A stretch of 64,000 nucleotides of DNA from Beta vulgaris subsp. vulgaris (GCF_026745355.1 NC_079203.1:44062081-44126080), one strand, 5' to 3'. Shown: positions 47,562 to 59,388, counted from the stretch's first letter. Numbers and translations are program-made. Notes: a model not told the origin generated them from the sequence alone.

Positions 47562-48182
47562 TGCTCAAGCAAGGGCGTGTGGTGTTGTTGTGGTTAGGGG
47601 TGTGTACCGGTTTACCGACGGACCGATATATGGGTTTTTTCTTGGATCGGAACTATTTTTTTATTTTATTTAAATATATTTTGAAATTCGATACATTAAA
47701 AAATAATAATGTTTAATAAAAATAATACTAAAGTAAGACACGCTCAAGCAAGGGCGGGTGGTGCGGTTGTGGTTACGGGTGTGCACCGGTCAATTGGCTG
47801 GATCGATATACTGGAATATAGGTTTTTCTTGGACCGAAATTTTTTCAGTCTGGTTTGATTTTGGACCTGTTGGACCGAAATTTAAATATTTTAAAACAAT
47901 CTTTTTTATTTTATTTAAACATATTTTGAAATTAGATACATTTAAATATAATCGTATTTAATAACAATAATCCTAAAGTAATAAATAGTAGGTTTTTAAC
48001 TTTATAACTTTCTATCTTTTTAAATCTTTTTTTAACATATAACTTTTTTTTTACTAAAATAATAGAAATTCCTGTCCAACCGGTCCGGTCCGGAAACCAG
48101 AATCGGAATTTTTGTGGACTGAGGAGCGGATAGGGATCTTCAATCCAGTCCGGTCCGGTTCAGATTTCTCCATTGAGTACCC
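47562..48182 (+). repeat. Tandemly duplicated hAT-like MITE remnant
   Basis: ctcaagcaagggcgtgtggt (from about 47563) and ctcaagcaagggcgggtggt (from about 47743) start two copies that continue through gtgtaccggt / gtgcaccggt, tttcttggatcgga / tttcttggaccgaa and attttgaaatt. The family resembles TAGGGGTGTNNACCGG hAT MITEs. A related ccggtccggtccgg stretch near 48080 and gagtaccca near 48177 may be the far end. Confidence 0.5.
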
Positions 48183-48487
48183 AATGATGAAATATACAAT
48201 CGTCGTAATTGGCCTAGTCCAAACAAAGAGCAATTGAACGAGATAAACTCAAAAGCATTTCGAAAATATACAGTCTATCAAAGCCCAATTTTAAAGGCCT
48301 AATCAACTATCCCTGATTATTAATTGTATTTTAAATCATTCTTGATAATTAATTTTTAATAGATATTTTGAGAATCAGATTTTTTATTCCTAAAGATAGA
48401 TGATTTCGGATTTCGAAGGATAGTTTTGACTAACGGATAAAAAAGAATCTTAAAACAATAAAAACTGGCCAAAAAACGAGTGCGCGC

Positions 48488-49015
48488 GATAGGGCTGAAA
48501 ATCAGGTCGGGTTGAGTCAAATTCAGGTCGATCGGTTTACATAAACAGGTCAGCACCCCCGAACCCGGCCTTGACTCGTTTACCTAAACAGGTCAGAAAT
48601 TCCAACCCGAACCTGACCTTTTTTATAAACAGGTTGACCTGAACCTGGTCCGTTTAACCTGATTTTTAAAAATTTCTTCTAAGGTTCAAGAATAGGTTGG
48701 CAAGTAACTTTTGTGTAAGAAAAAAGTATATAATTAATTGGGGGACATTCACCTTCAATAACTTTTATCAATAATTTATCGAGTCCTTTTGTATAATATT
48801 CATGTCTCTTCTTCTATTTCTTTAGTACTTGAAGCTACAACAATGACTTCCATTTTCAATTATATGAATCAACTAATTCATGAGTTTCTTCTGCCCACTT
48901 TATCTCACACTCTCTCTCTTCGTGAGTGACTTTACAATTAATTTAAACGATTTAGGCGGGTTATTTTCGTGTTGAAATTTTCAACTCGAACCTAGCTTGT
49001 TCACGTATCATAATT
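48488..49015 (+). mobile_element. hAT-like MITE fragment
   Basis: It starts tagggctgaaaatcaggtcg like hAT MITE termini and is rich in aacaggtcag / aacctgacc motifs. The right terminus and the 8-bp duplication were not found, so it is probably truncated. Confidence 0.4.
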
Positions 49016-49225
49016 TCAACGTCATTAACTCGTTTACAACAAAAGTATATACACGGTTAACTTACTTTAAAACAACAAAAGATTGACTTATTTTTAGAAG
49101 ATCAATCAAAGATTGACTTACTTTAAAACGATTTTTTATTTTAAAAATAAAAAATAATAAAAACAAACCCCTCCCCACTGCTTCCTTTTTTTTTAACCTC
49201 CCTCACCACCATCACCATAACCCCC

Positions 49226-50664
49226 GCTACCAAACTCAAACTAACTATTACATATCTGATCCAATTAAAACTTGTCGCGAGCGATGATAGGTGGAGTTGG
49301 GTTGAATGTCTTCCTAAAGAAGACATGATATGAAAGGAACCCTGTTGATAGATGAAATTCGGACGATCTTCGAAAATAGACTGCCACGTCGTAACTAGCA
49401 GACACCAATATCTGCTAGATGAGAAATCCCAAGGTCCTTGAACGAAATTAACTTCCTGGGATTCTACATATAGAAGTAACAAAGAAGTCACGTCCTTTGG
49501 TGACTTCTGACCCTCTTGCGAGGGTAACCAGAGTTTAGTCTCATAAGATTGAAACTCGAAACACGTGGAGGTCAAAACTTGCCCCAAATGAAATTGGAGG
49601 GCCTCCCACAAGATGCATTTTTGCAGTGTGATGACTCTGAAAGTCAGCACTATAACAATAACTAAGGGTGAATTATGATACAGTAATTCACCTGAACTAT
49701 GGATCCGAAGATCCAGCCTTGCAATCTCTAACCCGAAAGATCGAACCACAACAGATATAAAATGAGAACATCCTTTCTGCAAAACCCAAGAACCTCTTAT
49801 TACCTACCTAACCATACTAACAAGCACCCAAAAACAGCCATACTCCATACGGGACGGGTAAATGGATCTAGATATATCTAAACTAAGACTAAAACAAAAA
49901 ACATAACAGAAACAAGCTAAGTAAACCACCACCCGAATCATGAAAACACGCCTACAACACCGCACAACCTGCAAACTGTATGTAACCTACACGCACCTAA
50001 CAAGTGCTTCCTTGGCGAAACCCAAACTACTAGCAGCTAACACAAAGGGGAACGGGGAAGGGAACTAATCTAAGACTAAACTCGAACGTAGAACAGGGGA
50101 CGGGGAAGGGGCACTAAGATCTACTGACTCGAAACCAAAACAGGAGACGGGGAAGGGGCACTAAGATCCACTTACGTCGAAACCAAAACAGGGGAGCGGG
50201 GAAGGGGGGACTTAGACCTAAATACCTCAAGAGAACCGGGGAAGGGGAGGGGATACCTAAACCTAATCACTTCGAACGACGAACCAGGGGAACGGGGAGG
50301 GGAAATAACTGGGTGCGGCAGCGGCGGGCTTCGACGGGATGGTTACCGACGAACCAAGGGAAAGCAGGAACGAGCGGCGGCGGGCCTCGACGGGATGGCG
50401 ACAGACTAACAACACAAACGAGAACAAGAACGAGAACGAGAGGGCTCGACTGCTGAGGAGCCCAAGGAGGCTCGCGCGGAAGTCGAGCCCTCTAAGGTTG
50501 AAGGTGTGCGGCGGGGTTTTTTTTATGGCTTCTGTTTGAGTTTGGTAGCGTATGTAAGAGCATATACGGCTCGTGTTTGCTTTGTTTTCTGTTTGGATGT
50601 ATTAGCCTTAGCCTGTACTTTCTTTTTTAATTAATGTACGTTTTCCCGATGTCAAAAAAAAAAA
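49226..50664 (+). mobile_element. LINE-like retroposon with inverted 5' part
   Basis: A 15-bp direct repeat atcaccataaccccc flanks it (49211-49225, 50665-50679) and a poly(A) tail ends it (50654-50664, after gatgtc). These mark a non-LTR retroposition. The short 3' part (about 50533-50664) is sense. The rest reads sensibly only on the minus strand, where it begins with GC-rich leader-like sequence near 50530 and runs to 49226. The first 17 bases of the insert, with the last of the duplication (cgctaccaaactcaaac), are the exact reverse complement of 50533-50549. This is the layout left by twin priming. No reverse transcriptase is encoded. A minus-strand frame (49141-49782) crosses the insertion border and is not a gene. 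Confidence 0.72.
50041..50290. repeat. About 57-bp degenerate tandem repeat inside the retroposon
   Basis: Units contain aacaggggacggggaagg, a gcactaagatc block and ctcgaaacc; at least four imperfect copies occur between 50041 and 50290. On the insert's own sense (minus) strand these are ccccttccccgtcccctg blocks in a leader-like region. Confidence 0.7.
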
Positions 50665-50679
50665 ATCACCATAACCCCC

Positions 50680-53182
50680 ACTCCATGCTTCGAAAATCCC
50701 TCAGATCCTCAACACATCATAGTCAATGTGCAGCGCAAAAAACGCTTCTCATACAAAATCTAACTGCAGCCAAAAGTAATTGACTAAAGCAAATGAAACA
50801 AAGTGTTGCATAAATCTTAACACATCCCAACATTCCACCATCACCTATCTTCCCTAAAATCTCACCCAAGTGCAATCTCAATTTTCCTTCTTGATACCAG
50901 GAAATTCTCATACTTCTATGCTTAAGCTAAATCAAATTACTCTACTTAGATATTATTTTCACACAAATCTCATATAACATAAATCGAATCTTTCATATAT
51001 CCACTAAGATTGGGACAAATAGAACATACCCATATTCAAATTACTATTTGTAATTCTCATACTTCTATGCTTAAGCTAAATCGAATCTTTGATCTGTAGT
51101 GGCACGATGGCAGACTAGCAGTAGAGGGAGGGGTGGTGGCAGTAAGGTGGGGGAGAGGTGGCTAGTGAGATGGTGGGAAGGAGGAAAGAAGGAGGTTGGT
51201 TAAAGAAGGGAAAGGAGGGAAAAGGTTTTTTTTTTTAAAAGAAACGAATTAAGTTAAAATAAAAAAAATCTAATAAAATAGTGATATGTGAAATTTTCAC
51301 CCGTTGAAAAGGTTAACAATAAGCCATAATCGATTTTGACTTGTTAGAAACAGAAGGGTGTTAAAGTTTTACTTATTCAGAAATAATCGAATAGATGACT
51401 TATTTTTAGTGCACAGGTCAAAGGTCGACTTCTTTTTGATAATTTTTTCTAAAAACAATGCGAAATATAATTTGGAATCAATTATATTTGTGGGATAAGA
51501 AAAAAGTCAAAAAATTAATATCTTTTTGTCTCCTTCCCCATTTCCCAACTCAAAAAAAAAAAATAGTTTCAGTTTTGTTTGTATTAAAGGATTTATCATG
51601 TTTTAAATTATCCCATCCTTTGACTCAAAACATGCAGGCAGGATTAGTACAATTATAAATTCCAAGTGGGAGCTTAATTCCTTGCATAAAAACAATTTCC
51701 CAAAATTTCCAAATGACATGGTGTGCAAAATGACGCATAGAAACTCGTCCCATCCTACTATAACGTATCAAGTTGCAATATATTCTTGTTCAATGTCTGA
51801 CCCTTGGCTAGAATTATGAATCACAATTTCAACACACTTAATAAATTACATAATTGAAAAGGTATCCTTGTCTTCATGCAAAAGATTGACCAAATAGATA
51901 GCTTGAAGGGCTACAATTATTAGTGCACGCATTATATAAAACTGATTCATATTCGATTATATGAATCTGTAACGTGATTAAAACTTGACAGAACTAGTGT
52001 ATGTTTAGGGTTAAATATTTTTGTGTGTGTTTCCATTCCTTCACAATCAGTTTAAATACAAAGGGAAGTGATGGGCTAAAGAAAGGGGCCAAAAGAATAC
52101 AACAAAATACAACGATTATGGGCTAGACTAAATAAATACAAAGCTATAAAAAAATAAGTATACAAAATAATCTCAACAAAACTTAAAATATCTACGAACT
52201 TAGATAAACCAAATTTGATGTGAATCTAAATTCAAAGTGACTAAAATACATTAATATCATTAATGTACGTAGATGGTTTTCTTATGTTTTTGATGAACCT
52301 TTATTTTTTTTCTATTTAAAATCTTTTTAAAAGAGAAAAAAGACAAAGTAAAAGAAATAAATAGGAATATAAAGAGTATAAAACTCAATATATTGATTAT
52401 TTCGAATGTGACGACACACAAGCTAAGGTAAATCAAATCCAAAATTGAAACGAATAATCCATCACCCAAGTTGAATTAATGGGTAATACATTTAAAAAGT
52501 GACCATTTGTGCTGGATTATGGATAACAGGATAACTCTTGTAGCTAGCTAGTTTTATTTAGGAAGGTTCTTTCGTGTTTCTCAAGAATTCAATCTCTTGA
52601 TTTTTTGACTTTATATATTAGTTTGACTTTTGAATATGCACACATGATGGCTCATTGGCTCTAGAAACGAATTCAACGTACGATTCCGTTGTAACTAATG
52701 GAAGGAGCTTGCCCACTTGCCGAAGTAGATTTTTTTTCACTTTTACTTTATTTACAAAAGAGCTAGCGTTGGCGTGGATTTGGACCACATTCATATTAGT
52801 GAGGAATTCAGGCCCGACTCTTTGCCAGTTTAACCTGTTCAACGGAACAAGGCCCCAAATTTTTGAGGGCCCAAAAATGGTGAAGTCCAACTGGTAGCAC
52901 GTAAAAGAAAAAATCCACCAATGTCCTGAAGTTTTTTCTCCTCTTGTTATCTAAAACATCTCAAAAATTATGATTTATTCAATTTTTCATATTAACCAGT
53001 GTATTGAAGCTATTAATTACTCCCCTAATAATATTTATACGTTTGTTTTGGCAAATTCCAAGGTCCTTTTGTTTACTGCATCAATCTTCTGCTACCAAGA
53101 GCTTGTTCATTGTTCAAGAAAATCTATACAAATATATTAAAAGGTGTGCAAAAACAAGAAAATGTGTCACGTGGCGCACTCC
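50680..53182. other. Intergenic, no gene seen
   Basis: AT-rich with short random open frames on both strands. tcatacttctatgcttaagc is present twice (about 50909 and 51059), a small local duplication. No promoter-gene unit was recognised. Confidence 0.5.
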
Positions 53183-53185
53183 TTA

Positions 53186-53885
53186 GAGCACTCCCAATGG
53201 TGATATAATCCATCACCAAAATCAGAAATTTTGGATTGAACAAAAAAAAACAAGCATTCCATTGGTGATACAAAACCTATCACCAAGTGACATATCATGT
53301 TATTGCTCACCATGTGAAAAAACTCATCACCATGTGAAAAAACTCATCACCATGTGAACCATGCAAATTAAATACAAAAGGAGCATTGTCACACACAGCC
53401 AGCCAGTGGCAAGCTGCTGCTGTGTTTTTTTGGGAAATTTTGTGGAAATTTCCACGGAATTTCCCAGAAAATTCCTATTTCAAAAAAAAAATTTACCAAA
53501 ATTCATTTTTTTTTTCTCTTCTATAAAATGATACCCATATTGATATATTTCAGAACAAAAAAAAACACTTCTCCTCCTCACCTTTCTCTCTCTAATAACC
53601 CAATAATGATAATTAATTTTGGTAATTAATTATTATAATTTTAAGTAATCATAAGATGATTCATTTTTATTTTTAATATGTAAATTATATTATTTATTGA
53701 AGTAGGAAAGAGAAATAGGAGAGAGAAAGTTGAGGTGGGGTAGTGAAAAGTAGGAGAAATAAAGTGGAGTTTGATGGTTTTTTTGTTCATGAGTGGGGTG
53801 GAGGTGATACATTTGATCATAAAATGATCAAAACATGAGTAAGTAGAAAATTTGGTGATCAAACCCATCATCATTGGGAATGCTC
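53186..53885. mobile_element. Tourist-like (PIF/Harbinger) MITE, 700 bp
   Basis: The inverted ends gagcactcccaatggtgat and (reverse complement) gagcattcccaatgatgat are flanked by TTA on both sides (53183-53185, 53886-53888), the PIF/Harbinger target. gtgaaaaaactcatcaccat is repeated inside. No transposase. Confidence 0.82.
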
Positions 53886-53899
53886 TTATGGAAGTTTAG

Positions 53900-54090
53900 T
53901 TCATGTAATCCATGTACAATAAAAAAAATTAAGAAAGTGTATAGTATAGAGTTTGATCCCGAAACCTCAAATACATATACTAACGTTTTAACCACTAGGC
54001 TAACTTATATTTAGTGTTATTATCATTAAGTAATTTATTAATAAATGAAATTTTTTCTTACCCGTGGCATAGCCCGGGCCTAATAACTAG
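53900..54090. mobile_element. Helitron-like 3' end with a SINE-like segment
   Basis: The stretch ends cccgggcctaataactag followed by T, with a cccg/cggg hairpin, as at Helitron 3' ends; the 5' end was not found. Just upstream, on the minus strand, tagcctagtggttaaaacg and ggtttcgggatcaaactc look like Pol III A and B boxes of a SINE. Confidence 0.45.
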
Positions 54091-54108
54091 TTTATAATTC
54101 AAACCCCG

Positions 54109-54294
54109 TGAAGAGAACTTGAGAACTTACGGCAAAGGTTTAAGTTTTGAGAGAATTGGTTGACCTTCTCATTGATATGCTGTTTAATATATATACAACT
54201 AAGCTAAGTAATTTTCCTATGACAATACAACATTTAATTAGGAAAATATACACAAATCACAAAGTTTCCTAGAATACCAAGATATACTCCAATA
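54109..54294 (-). repeat. Copia-2 3' LTR
   Basis: On the minus strand it starts TATTGGAGTATATC and ends TTCTCTTCA. The start is TA instead of the usual TG, in both LTRs. It has an extra gagaactt relative to the other copy. Confidence 0.9.
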
Positions 54295-54306
54295 CTCCCC
54301 CTCAAA
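54295..54306 (-). other. Copia-2 polypurine tract
   Basis: TTTGAGGGGGAG on the minus strand directly before the 3' LTR. Confidence 0.8.
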
Positions 54307-54382
54307 TGGGAGCGTGAAGGTCGCGAACGCCCAACTTGGATAATAGAAAAGAAAAGGTGGGACTACAGAGAGCTTTCGTGAA

Positions 54383-55108
54383 TCAATCCGCTAACTGAAA
54401 CTTTGTACTAACATGAGCAGTAACAATAACCCCACTTAGCAGCAACTCTCGAACAAAACGACAGTCGATTTCAATATGCTTGGAGCGTTCATGAAATACC
54501 GGATTAGCAACTATATGTAAGGCGGCCTGATTATCACAAAATAAGCGCACAGGCTGTCGATGACGAATGCCTAGAGAAGCCAAGAAATACTTCAACCACT
54601 TGATTTCGGCACAAACAAAAGCCATCACCCGATACTCAGCCTCAGCAGAGTAACGAGACACAGTAGTTTGCTTCTTCGTTTTCCAAGAAATCGGAGAATT
54701 TCCCAACACCACAAAATAGCCACTGACAGACCGGCGAGACAATGGGCAACTGGCCCAATCAGAATCGCAATAAGCAGTAAGCTGGAGATCACTGTCAGCG
54801 CGAAGAAGTAGACCTTGGCCTGGATGACCCTTTAAGTAGCGTAGGACACGGATAACAACATCAAAGTGTTCCTGTCGAGGAGACTGCATGAACTGGGACA
54901 ACACATGAACTGAGTACGTCAAATCAGGACGAGTCAACGTCAAATAAATCAGGCGACCAACAAGACGCCTATACTGGGCAGGATCCTTATACATAGGACC
55001 ATCCGCAAGAGCAAGCCTGTGATTGGATTGGAGGGGAGTATCAACCGGACGAGAACCAAGAAGACCTGTTTCTTGCAAAATATCTAAAGTATATTTTCGT
55101 TGACACAA
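54383..55108 (-). pseudogene. Copia-2 RT end and RNase H
   Basis: The frame opens in the reverse transcriptase connection (CQRKYTLDILQETGLLGSRP, then DPAQYRRLVGRLIYLTLTRPD and FMQSPRQEH) and continues into RNase H. There the catalytic acidic residues lie in YCDSDWASCPLSRRSVSGY, then SAEAEYR, FCDNQAA and the final HIEIDCRFVRE with an ADxFTK-like end. It is the direct continuation of the frame at 55084-55749 but shifted by one base near 55150, so the two halves are not translated together. Confidence 0.88.
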
Positions 55109-55737
55109 ATAGAGGCCTGCCGAAGAACGAGCACATTCAATCCCAAGAAATACTTAATGGGACCGAGATCCTTTAACTGAAAGCAGGGTTCCAGATACTT
55201 TTTAAAAGTACGACACAAAGTGAGATTGTTGCCTGCAACTAAAATATCGTCCACATAAACCAAAACAGATAGAATATCACCTCCTTTACAAAAAGTAAAC
55301 AAAGTATGATCAGCGTGAGATTGCTGAAACCCATACTCGCGAAGGGCACAAGTAAGTTTTGCGAACCAATTGCGGGGGGACTGATGTAAACCATACAACG
55401 ATTTACGTAATTTGCACACCTTCCCTGGAGGAGCAGACACACCTGGAGGCGGGCGCATAAACACTTCCTCATGCAAATCACCGTGAAGGAAGGCATTATT
55501 GACGTCTAATTGGTGTACTGCCCAATTCTTAGCAACAACAACAGCAAGGAAAGTCCGGACACTAACCATTTTGGCAACTGGAGCAAACGTCTCAGTATAA
55601 TCCTCCCCTGCGGTCTGATGGTTGCCTAATACAACAAGACGAGCTTTATCACGCTCAATAGTACCATCAGAGCGATATTTGGTCTTATATACCCACTGAC
55701 ATCCAATCGACTTACGACCCCAGGGAAGAGCAACAAA
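55084..55737 (-). pseudogene. Copia-2 reverse transcriptase core
   Basis: Conserved Copia RT blocks are WVYKTKYRSDGTIERDKARL, FAPVAKMVSVRTFLAVV, QLDVNNAFLHGDL with the first catalytic Asp, RKSLYGLHQSPRNW, and LVYVDDIL, whose YVDD box carries the two catalytic aspartates. The domain is separated from its N-terminal part (ending KNRTWDFVA near 56343) by the hAT MITE and loses frame near 55150. Confidence 0.88.
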
Positions 55738-56342
55738 TAGGGCTGGCAATGAGTTGAGACAGCTCGCGAGCTACTCGAACTCGGCTCGGTCAAAGCTCGG
55801 TCAAAGATCGACTCGAGTGAGCTCGACTCGAGCTCGAACTCGACTCGACAGGTTAACGAGTCGAGTCGAGCAACTCAATACTCGACTCGAGAAACTCGTG
55901 AGATACTAGATAAAATTTTATATGTATATATACTTTTGAATTTTTTAAGAAATTTTAACTTTATTTTTTTCTATAAAAATACTTGTACTTTTCTTTTTAA
56001 AAAAATGAAAAAAAAAAAGTGTATAAAATGACCAAAAAGCAAAGTAAAGAATTTATTCTATGAAAAATAGAACTATATCAAATGACCAAAAAGATTGAAA
56101 CGGTTCGAGTTCGAGCTTGAAACGAGTTCGAGTTCGAGCTTGAAACGAGTTCGAGTTCGAGCTTGAAACGAGTTCGAGTTCGAGCTCGAGTTCGAGTTCG
56201 AGTTTAGGTTTCGAGTTTGAGTTCAAGTTCGAGCTTGAAAATTTGAAACTCGCGAGTTTTCGAGTCGAGTTTGAGTATGAGTTTTCGAGTTCGAGTCGAG
56301 TTTAGTCAAACTCGAGCTCGACTCGCATCATTGCCAGCCCTA
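55738..56342. mobile_element. hAT MITE (605 bp) inside the Copia-2 RT
   Basis: The ends tagggctggcaatgagttga and (reverse complement) tagggctggcaatgatgcg are hAT type. A perfect 8-bp duplication gcaacaaa flanks it (55730-55737, 56343-56350). The interior consists largely of gagttcgag / ctcgaactc repeats, including about 26-bp tandem units acgagttcgagttcgagctt near 56100-56190. No transposase. Confidence 0.9.
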
Positions 56343-57942
56343 GCAACAAAGTCCCATGTTCGATTTTTCTCCAATGCCTGAATCTCTTGAGTCATAGCAA
56401 TCCGCCACCGTTCATGCTGAACCGCTTGTTTAAAGGACCTAGGTTCAATGCTAGTAGTAACAGATGCAACATATTTTCTATGGCTAGAAGAAAACCCATC
56501 ATATGTGACGAAATTAGCAATAGGATAAGGAATACCTGAGGAGCCTGTGGACGAGGGTGACGAGGAGATGGGGGGTGTAGTACGGACTATGTGACAGATA
56601 TAATCAGACAAATATGGCGGAGGACGACGTTCCCGACGAGAGAAGCCAAAAGAAGCTTCATTATCCGAAGACTCGCGGCAGGGAGATGTAGGAGCAGTGG
56701 TGTTGTCCAGCAAAGTAGAAGTAGACGAAGGTACGACAACCTTGTCAGGAGAAGAACTGGGAGTAGCAATACTGGGAACATCGCGCACCTGTTCAACAGA
56801 GGGCACATGTTGTTGTATGGTTGGGGAAGAACCTGGCTGGGCAGCCCCAATGATCGATTGGGATCCCACATCAACAAAATTATTATGTGTGGGCTGCGGT
56901 GTAGTGGTAGTAGGTGCATTGCTAACACTCCCCCTGTCGTCTGAAGCACTAAGCAACTCGTAATCTGAATATGAAACAAGAGGAGAAAGGACAGACGAGT
57001 CGGTAGTTGGGGTAGCAAAAGGAAAAATATGTTCAACAAAGCGAACATCGCGAGAGACAAAAGTTTCATGAGTCTCAAGATCATACAACTTCCAACCTTT
57101 TGAGCAAATGGGTAGCCCAAGAATACATACCGTCGACTACGAGCCCCAAACTTGTCCTTATGCCGTGGGTTATTGTGAGCATAGCACAAACAACCAACAA
57201 CCTTCAGCATAATATAGTCGGGTGCAGAACCGAATAAGACTTCATATGGAGACTTTCCGGCAAGTAGTGTAGTAGGTGTTCGATTTATTAAGTGTACGGC
57301 AGATAAGACACATTCGCCCCAAAACTCAAGCCGGAGAGAGGCCTGAAAGCGTAAAGCACGAGCAACCTCCAAAATATTTCTGTGCTTACGCTCCACACGC
57401 CCATTTTGTTGTGGGGTAGCTACACAAGATGTCTGATATAGAATACCATGCTCCACATAAAAATTCTTTAAAGGATCAGAAGTGAACTCACGACCGTTAT
57501 CTGACTGAACGTGCTTAATAATCTTGCCAAATTGAGTCTGAACCATAGCACAAAATTTCCGCAGACAATCGGGAACAACAATTTTAGATTTCAACAAGTA
57601 AACCCATACAGCTCGAGAATGGTCATCGACAATAGTCAAAAAATAATGTGACCCACACAATGTAGTAGCAGGATATGGACCCCAAAGATCGCAATGAATC
57701 AAGTCAAATAAAGAAACAGCTTTATTAGGGTTCAAAGGAAATTGAGTACGAGTTTGTTTAGCACGCAGGCAAACATCAGAAAAGGATAAGAGTTTCTTTA
57801 TTTCATGACTACTGCTAGTATGAGGAATATAAGACAAATGTTGACTTGTCGGATGACCCAAGCGGCGATGCAGAAGAAGAGTAGTATCTGCAGAAGTAGA
57901 GCATGATAATATCTTCGAAGTCACAGGCCGGAACACGTACAC
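56343..57942 (-). pseudogene. Copia-2 integrase and start of RT region
   Basis: The frame from 57942 carries the pre-integrase HHCC zinc site (HRRLGHPTSQHL, then CLRAKQTR), then the integrase core with its D-D-E triad: FDLIHCDLWGPY, DNGREFTS and QQNGRVERKHR. INRTPTTLLAGKSPYEVLFG and a FLGYP motif follow. Near 57100 a one-base loss shifts the frame. The continuation is read at 56306-57088 (YDLETHETFVSRDVRF, a serine/threonine/proline-rich spacer, then RWRIAMTQEIQALEKNRTWD, the beginning of the RT domain), until it hits the hAT MITE at 56342. Confidence 0.88.
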
Positions 57943-58061
57943 CCCATCTTTATGATCACCCAGTCCAATCAGACACCTCGTAGCTTAGTCCTGGATAACA
58001 CACAGACGACCATTAAATGTCACAATACAATGAGAATCAGAGATTAATTTGCCAATAGAAA

Positions 58062-58770
58062 TTAAATTGCATTTAAGATTCGGAACATATAGAACATTCC
58101 GGAACTCAAAGACACACTCCCCTGTAAAATGGCTGTTGTCTGAACACCATCAGGAAGGTTGACTGGAGACAGTGGCAAATCATGACAATCATATAATATA
58201 GAACGAGTGCCTGTCATATGGTGAGAAGCTCCACTGTCAAGCAACCATGAAACAGTAGTGTTATTAAGCTTACCCATCACAGGTTCAGTCGTAGAAGTGG
58301 AGTCAAGAAGTTGCAGGAGCTTTGTCATTTGATCAGTATTCAAACCAGGAGTAGATGTAGGTTGAGACATAGGTGAAGAAGAGTTAGAGGATCGTGGTGC
58401 TTGGGCAGCATTAGCAGCGGCTTGCAACTGCACAGAACCCCCTACGGGGTGGTGGGAGTTTCGGCCAGCACTAGGGGCTGCTCCCCCTCGACCAGAATTA
58501 CCACGACCCCGACCCCGACCTCGAGTGCTTGGTGGAAACCCAATGCGTTGATAGCAACGCTCATATGTATGGCCTAAACGACCACAAAAGGTGCACTTAG
58601 GTCGTGTACCACCCGAATCATGTGAACTAAGAGAAGGAGAAGAGGCTTGAACGGCAAAGCTCATGGCTTCAGTCTTAGTATCACGAGCTCGGACAATGGA
58701 TTGATGACGCTCTTCTTGAGTGGCTAGAGAGAATGCTTTGTTAAGGTGCGGGAAGGGATCCATACTCAAA
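58062..58770 (-). pseudogene. Copia-2 gag zinc knuckle and protease
   Basis: After a short gag tail (PFPHLNKAFSLATQEERHQ) comes a CCHC-type knuckle (CTFCGRLGHTYERCY) and a glycine/arginine-rich RGRGRGRGNSGRGG run. A serine/glutamine-rich linker and the aspartic protease active site LLDSGASHHMTG follow. The frame is lost near 58110 and a stop (minus-strand TAA at 57985-57987) precedes the integrase frame. Confidence 0.87.
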
Positions 58771-59388
58771 AATTTGGGTCCGTAAAGCAGCATAATCATC
58801 ATCATCAAGACCCATGACAAAATCATGAGTTTTATCATTTTCTACCCGAGCACGCAATTTAGCAGCGGCCGCACAAACACATCCACATGTGAGGTCTTCC
58901 GACCCATACAACTCATCCCACAAACTTTTAAATTTGTTATAGTAAGCAACCATGGACATCCCTTTTTGACGAAGAAGATGGTATTCAGATTTTAACTGGT
59001 TAATGCGAGGGCCGTTAACTATGGAATAACGTTCTTTTAAATCGATCCACATCTCACTAGCAATTTTATGAGAAACAATACTAGGTTGAATAGTGAAATT
59101 CACTGAGTTAAAAATCCAAGCACATATTGTGGAATTATTTGATTTCCAAGCACAAAGTTCAGCAATATTTGTAGCAGCAGGTTTAGTGAAATCACCATTG
59201 ACAAATCCCAATTTATTATGACCCTCTAGAGCATTAATAATGGCCTTAGACCATACATCATAATTATCACCCAACAATAGATACTTAGACAAAGCAATAG
59301 TCGGACCTTCAGAAGGATGCAAATAGTATATGGAAGAAGAATCATGAATGAGTTGGGGTACCTTCTTAGTGTTATCACCACCAGTCAT
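58741..59388 (-). pseudogene. Copia-2 gag, N-terminal part
   Basis: The start chosen is the ATG at 59388 (MTGGDNTKKVP); an upstream Met in the same frame adds phenylalanine-rich leader sequence not seen in this family. It has the Copia gag pattern: YYLHPSEGPTIALSKYLLLG, YDVWSKAIINAL, W.SNNSTICAWIFNSV, EMWIDLKERYS, LR.KGMSMVAYYNKFKSLWDEL, then FVMGLDDDDYAALRTQI. The frame slips at a run of five A on the plus strand (58768-58772), one base too long relative to the family reading. Confidence 0.88.

Noticed and set aside
49141..49782. A 213-residue minus-strand open frame
   Set aside because: It crosses the border of a retroposon and its target duplication, has no recognisable domain, and its tail translates flanking host DNA.
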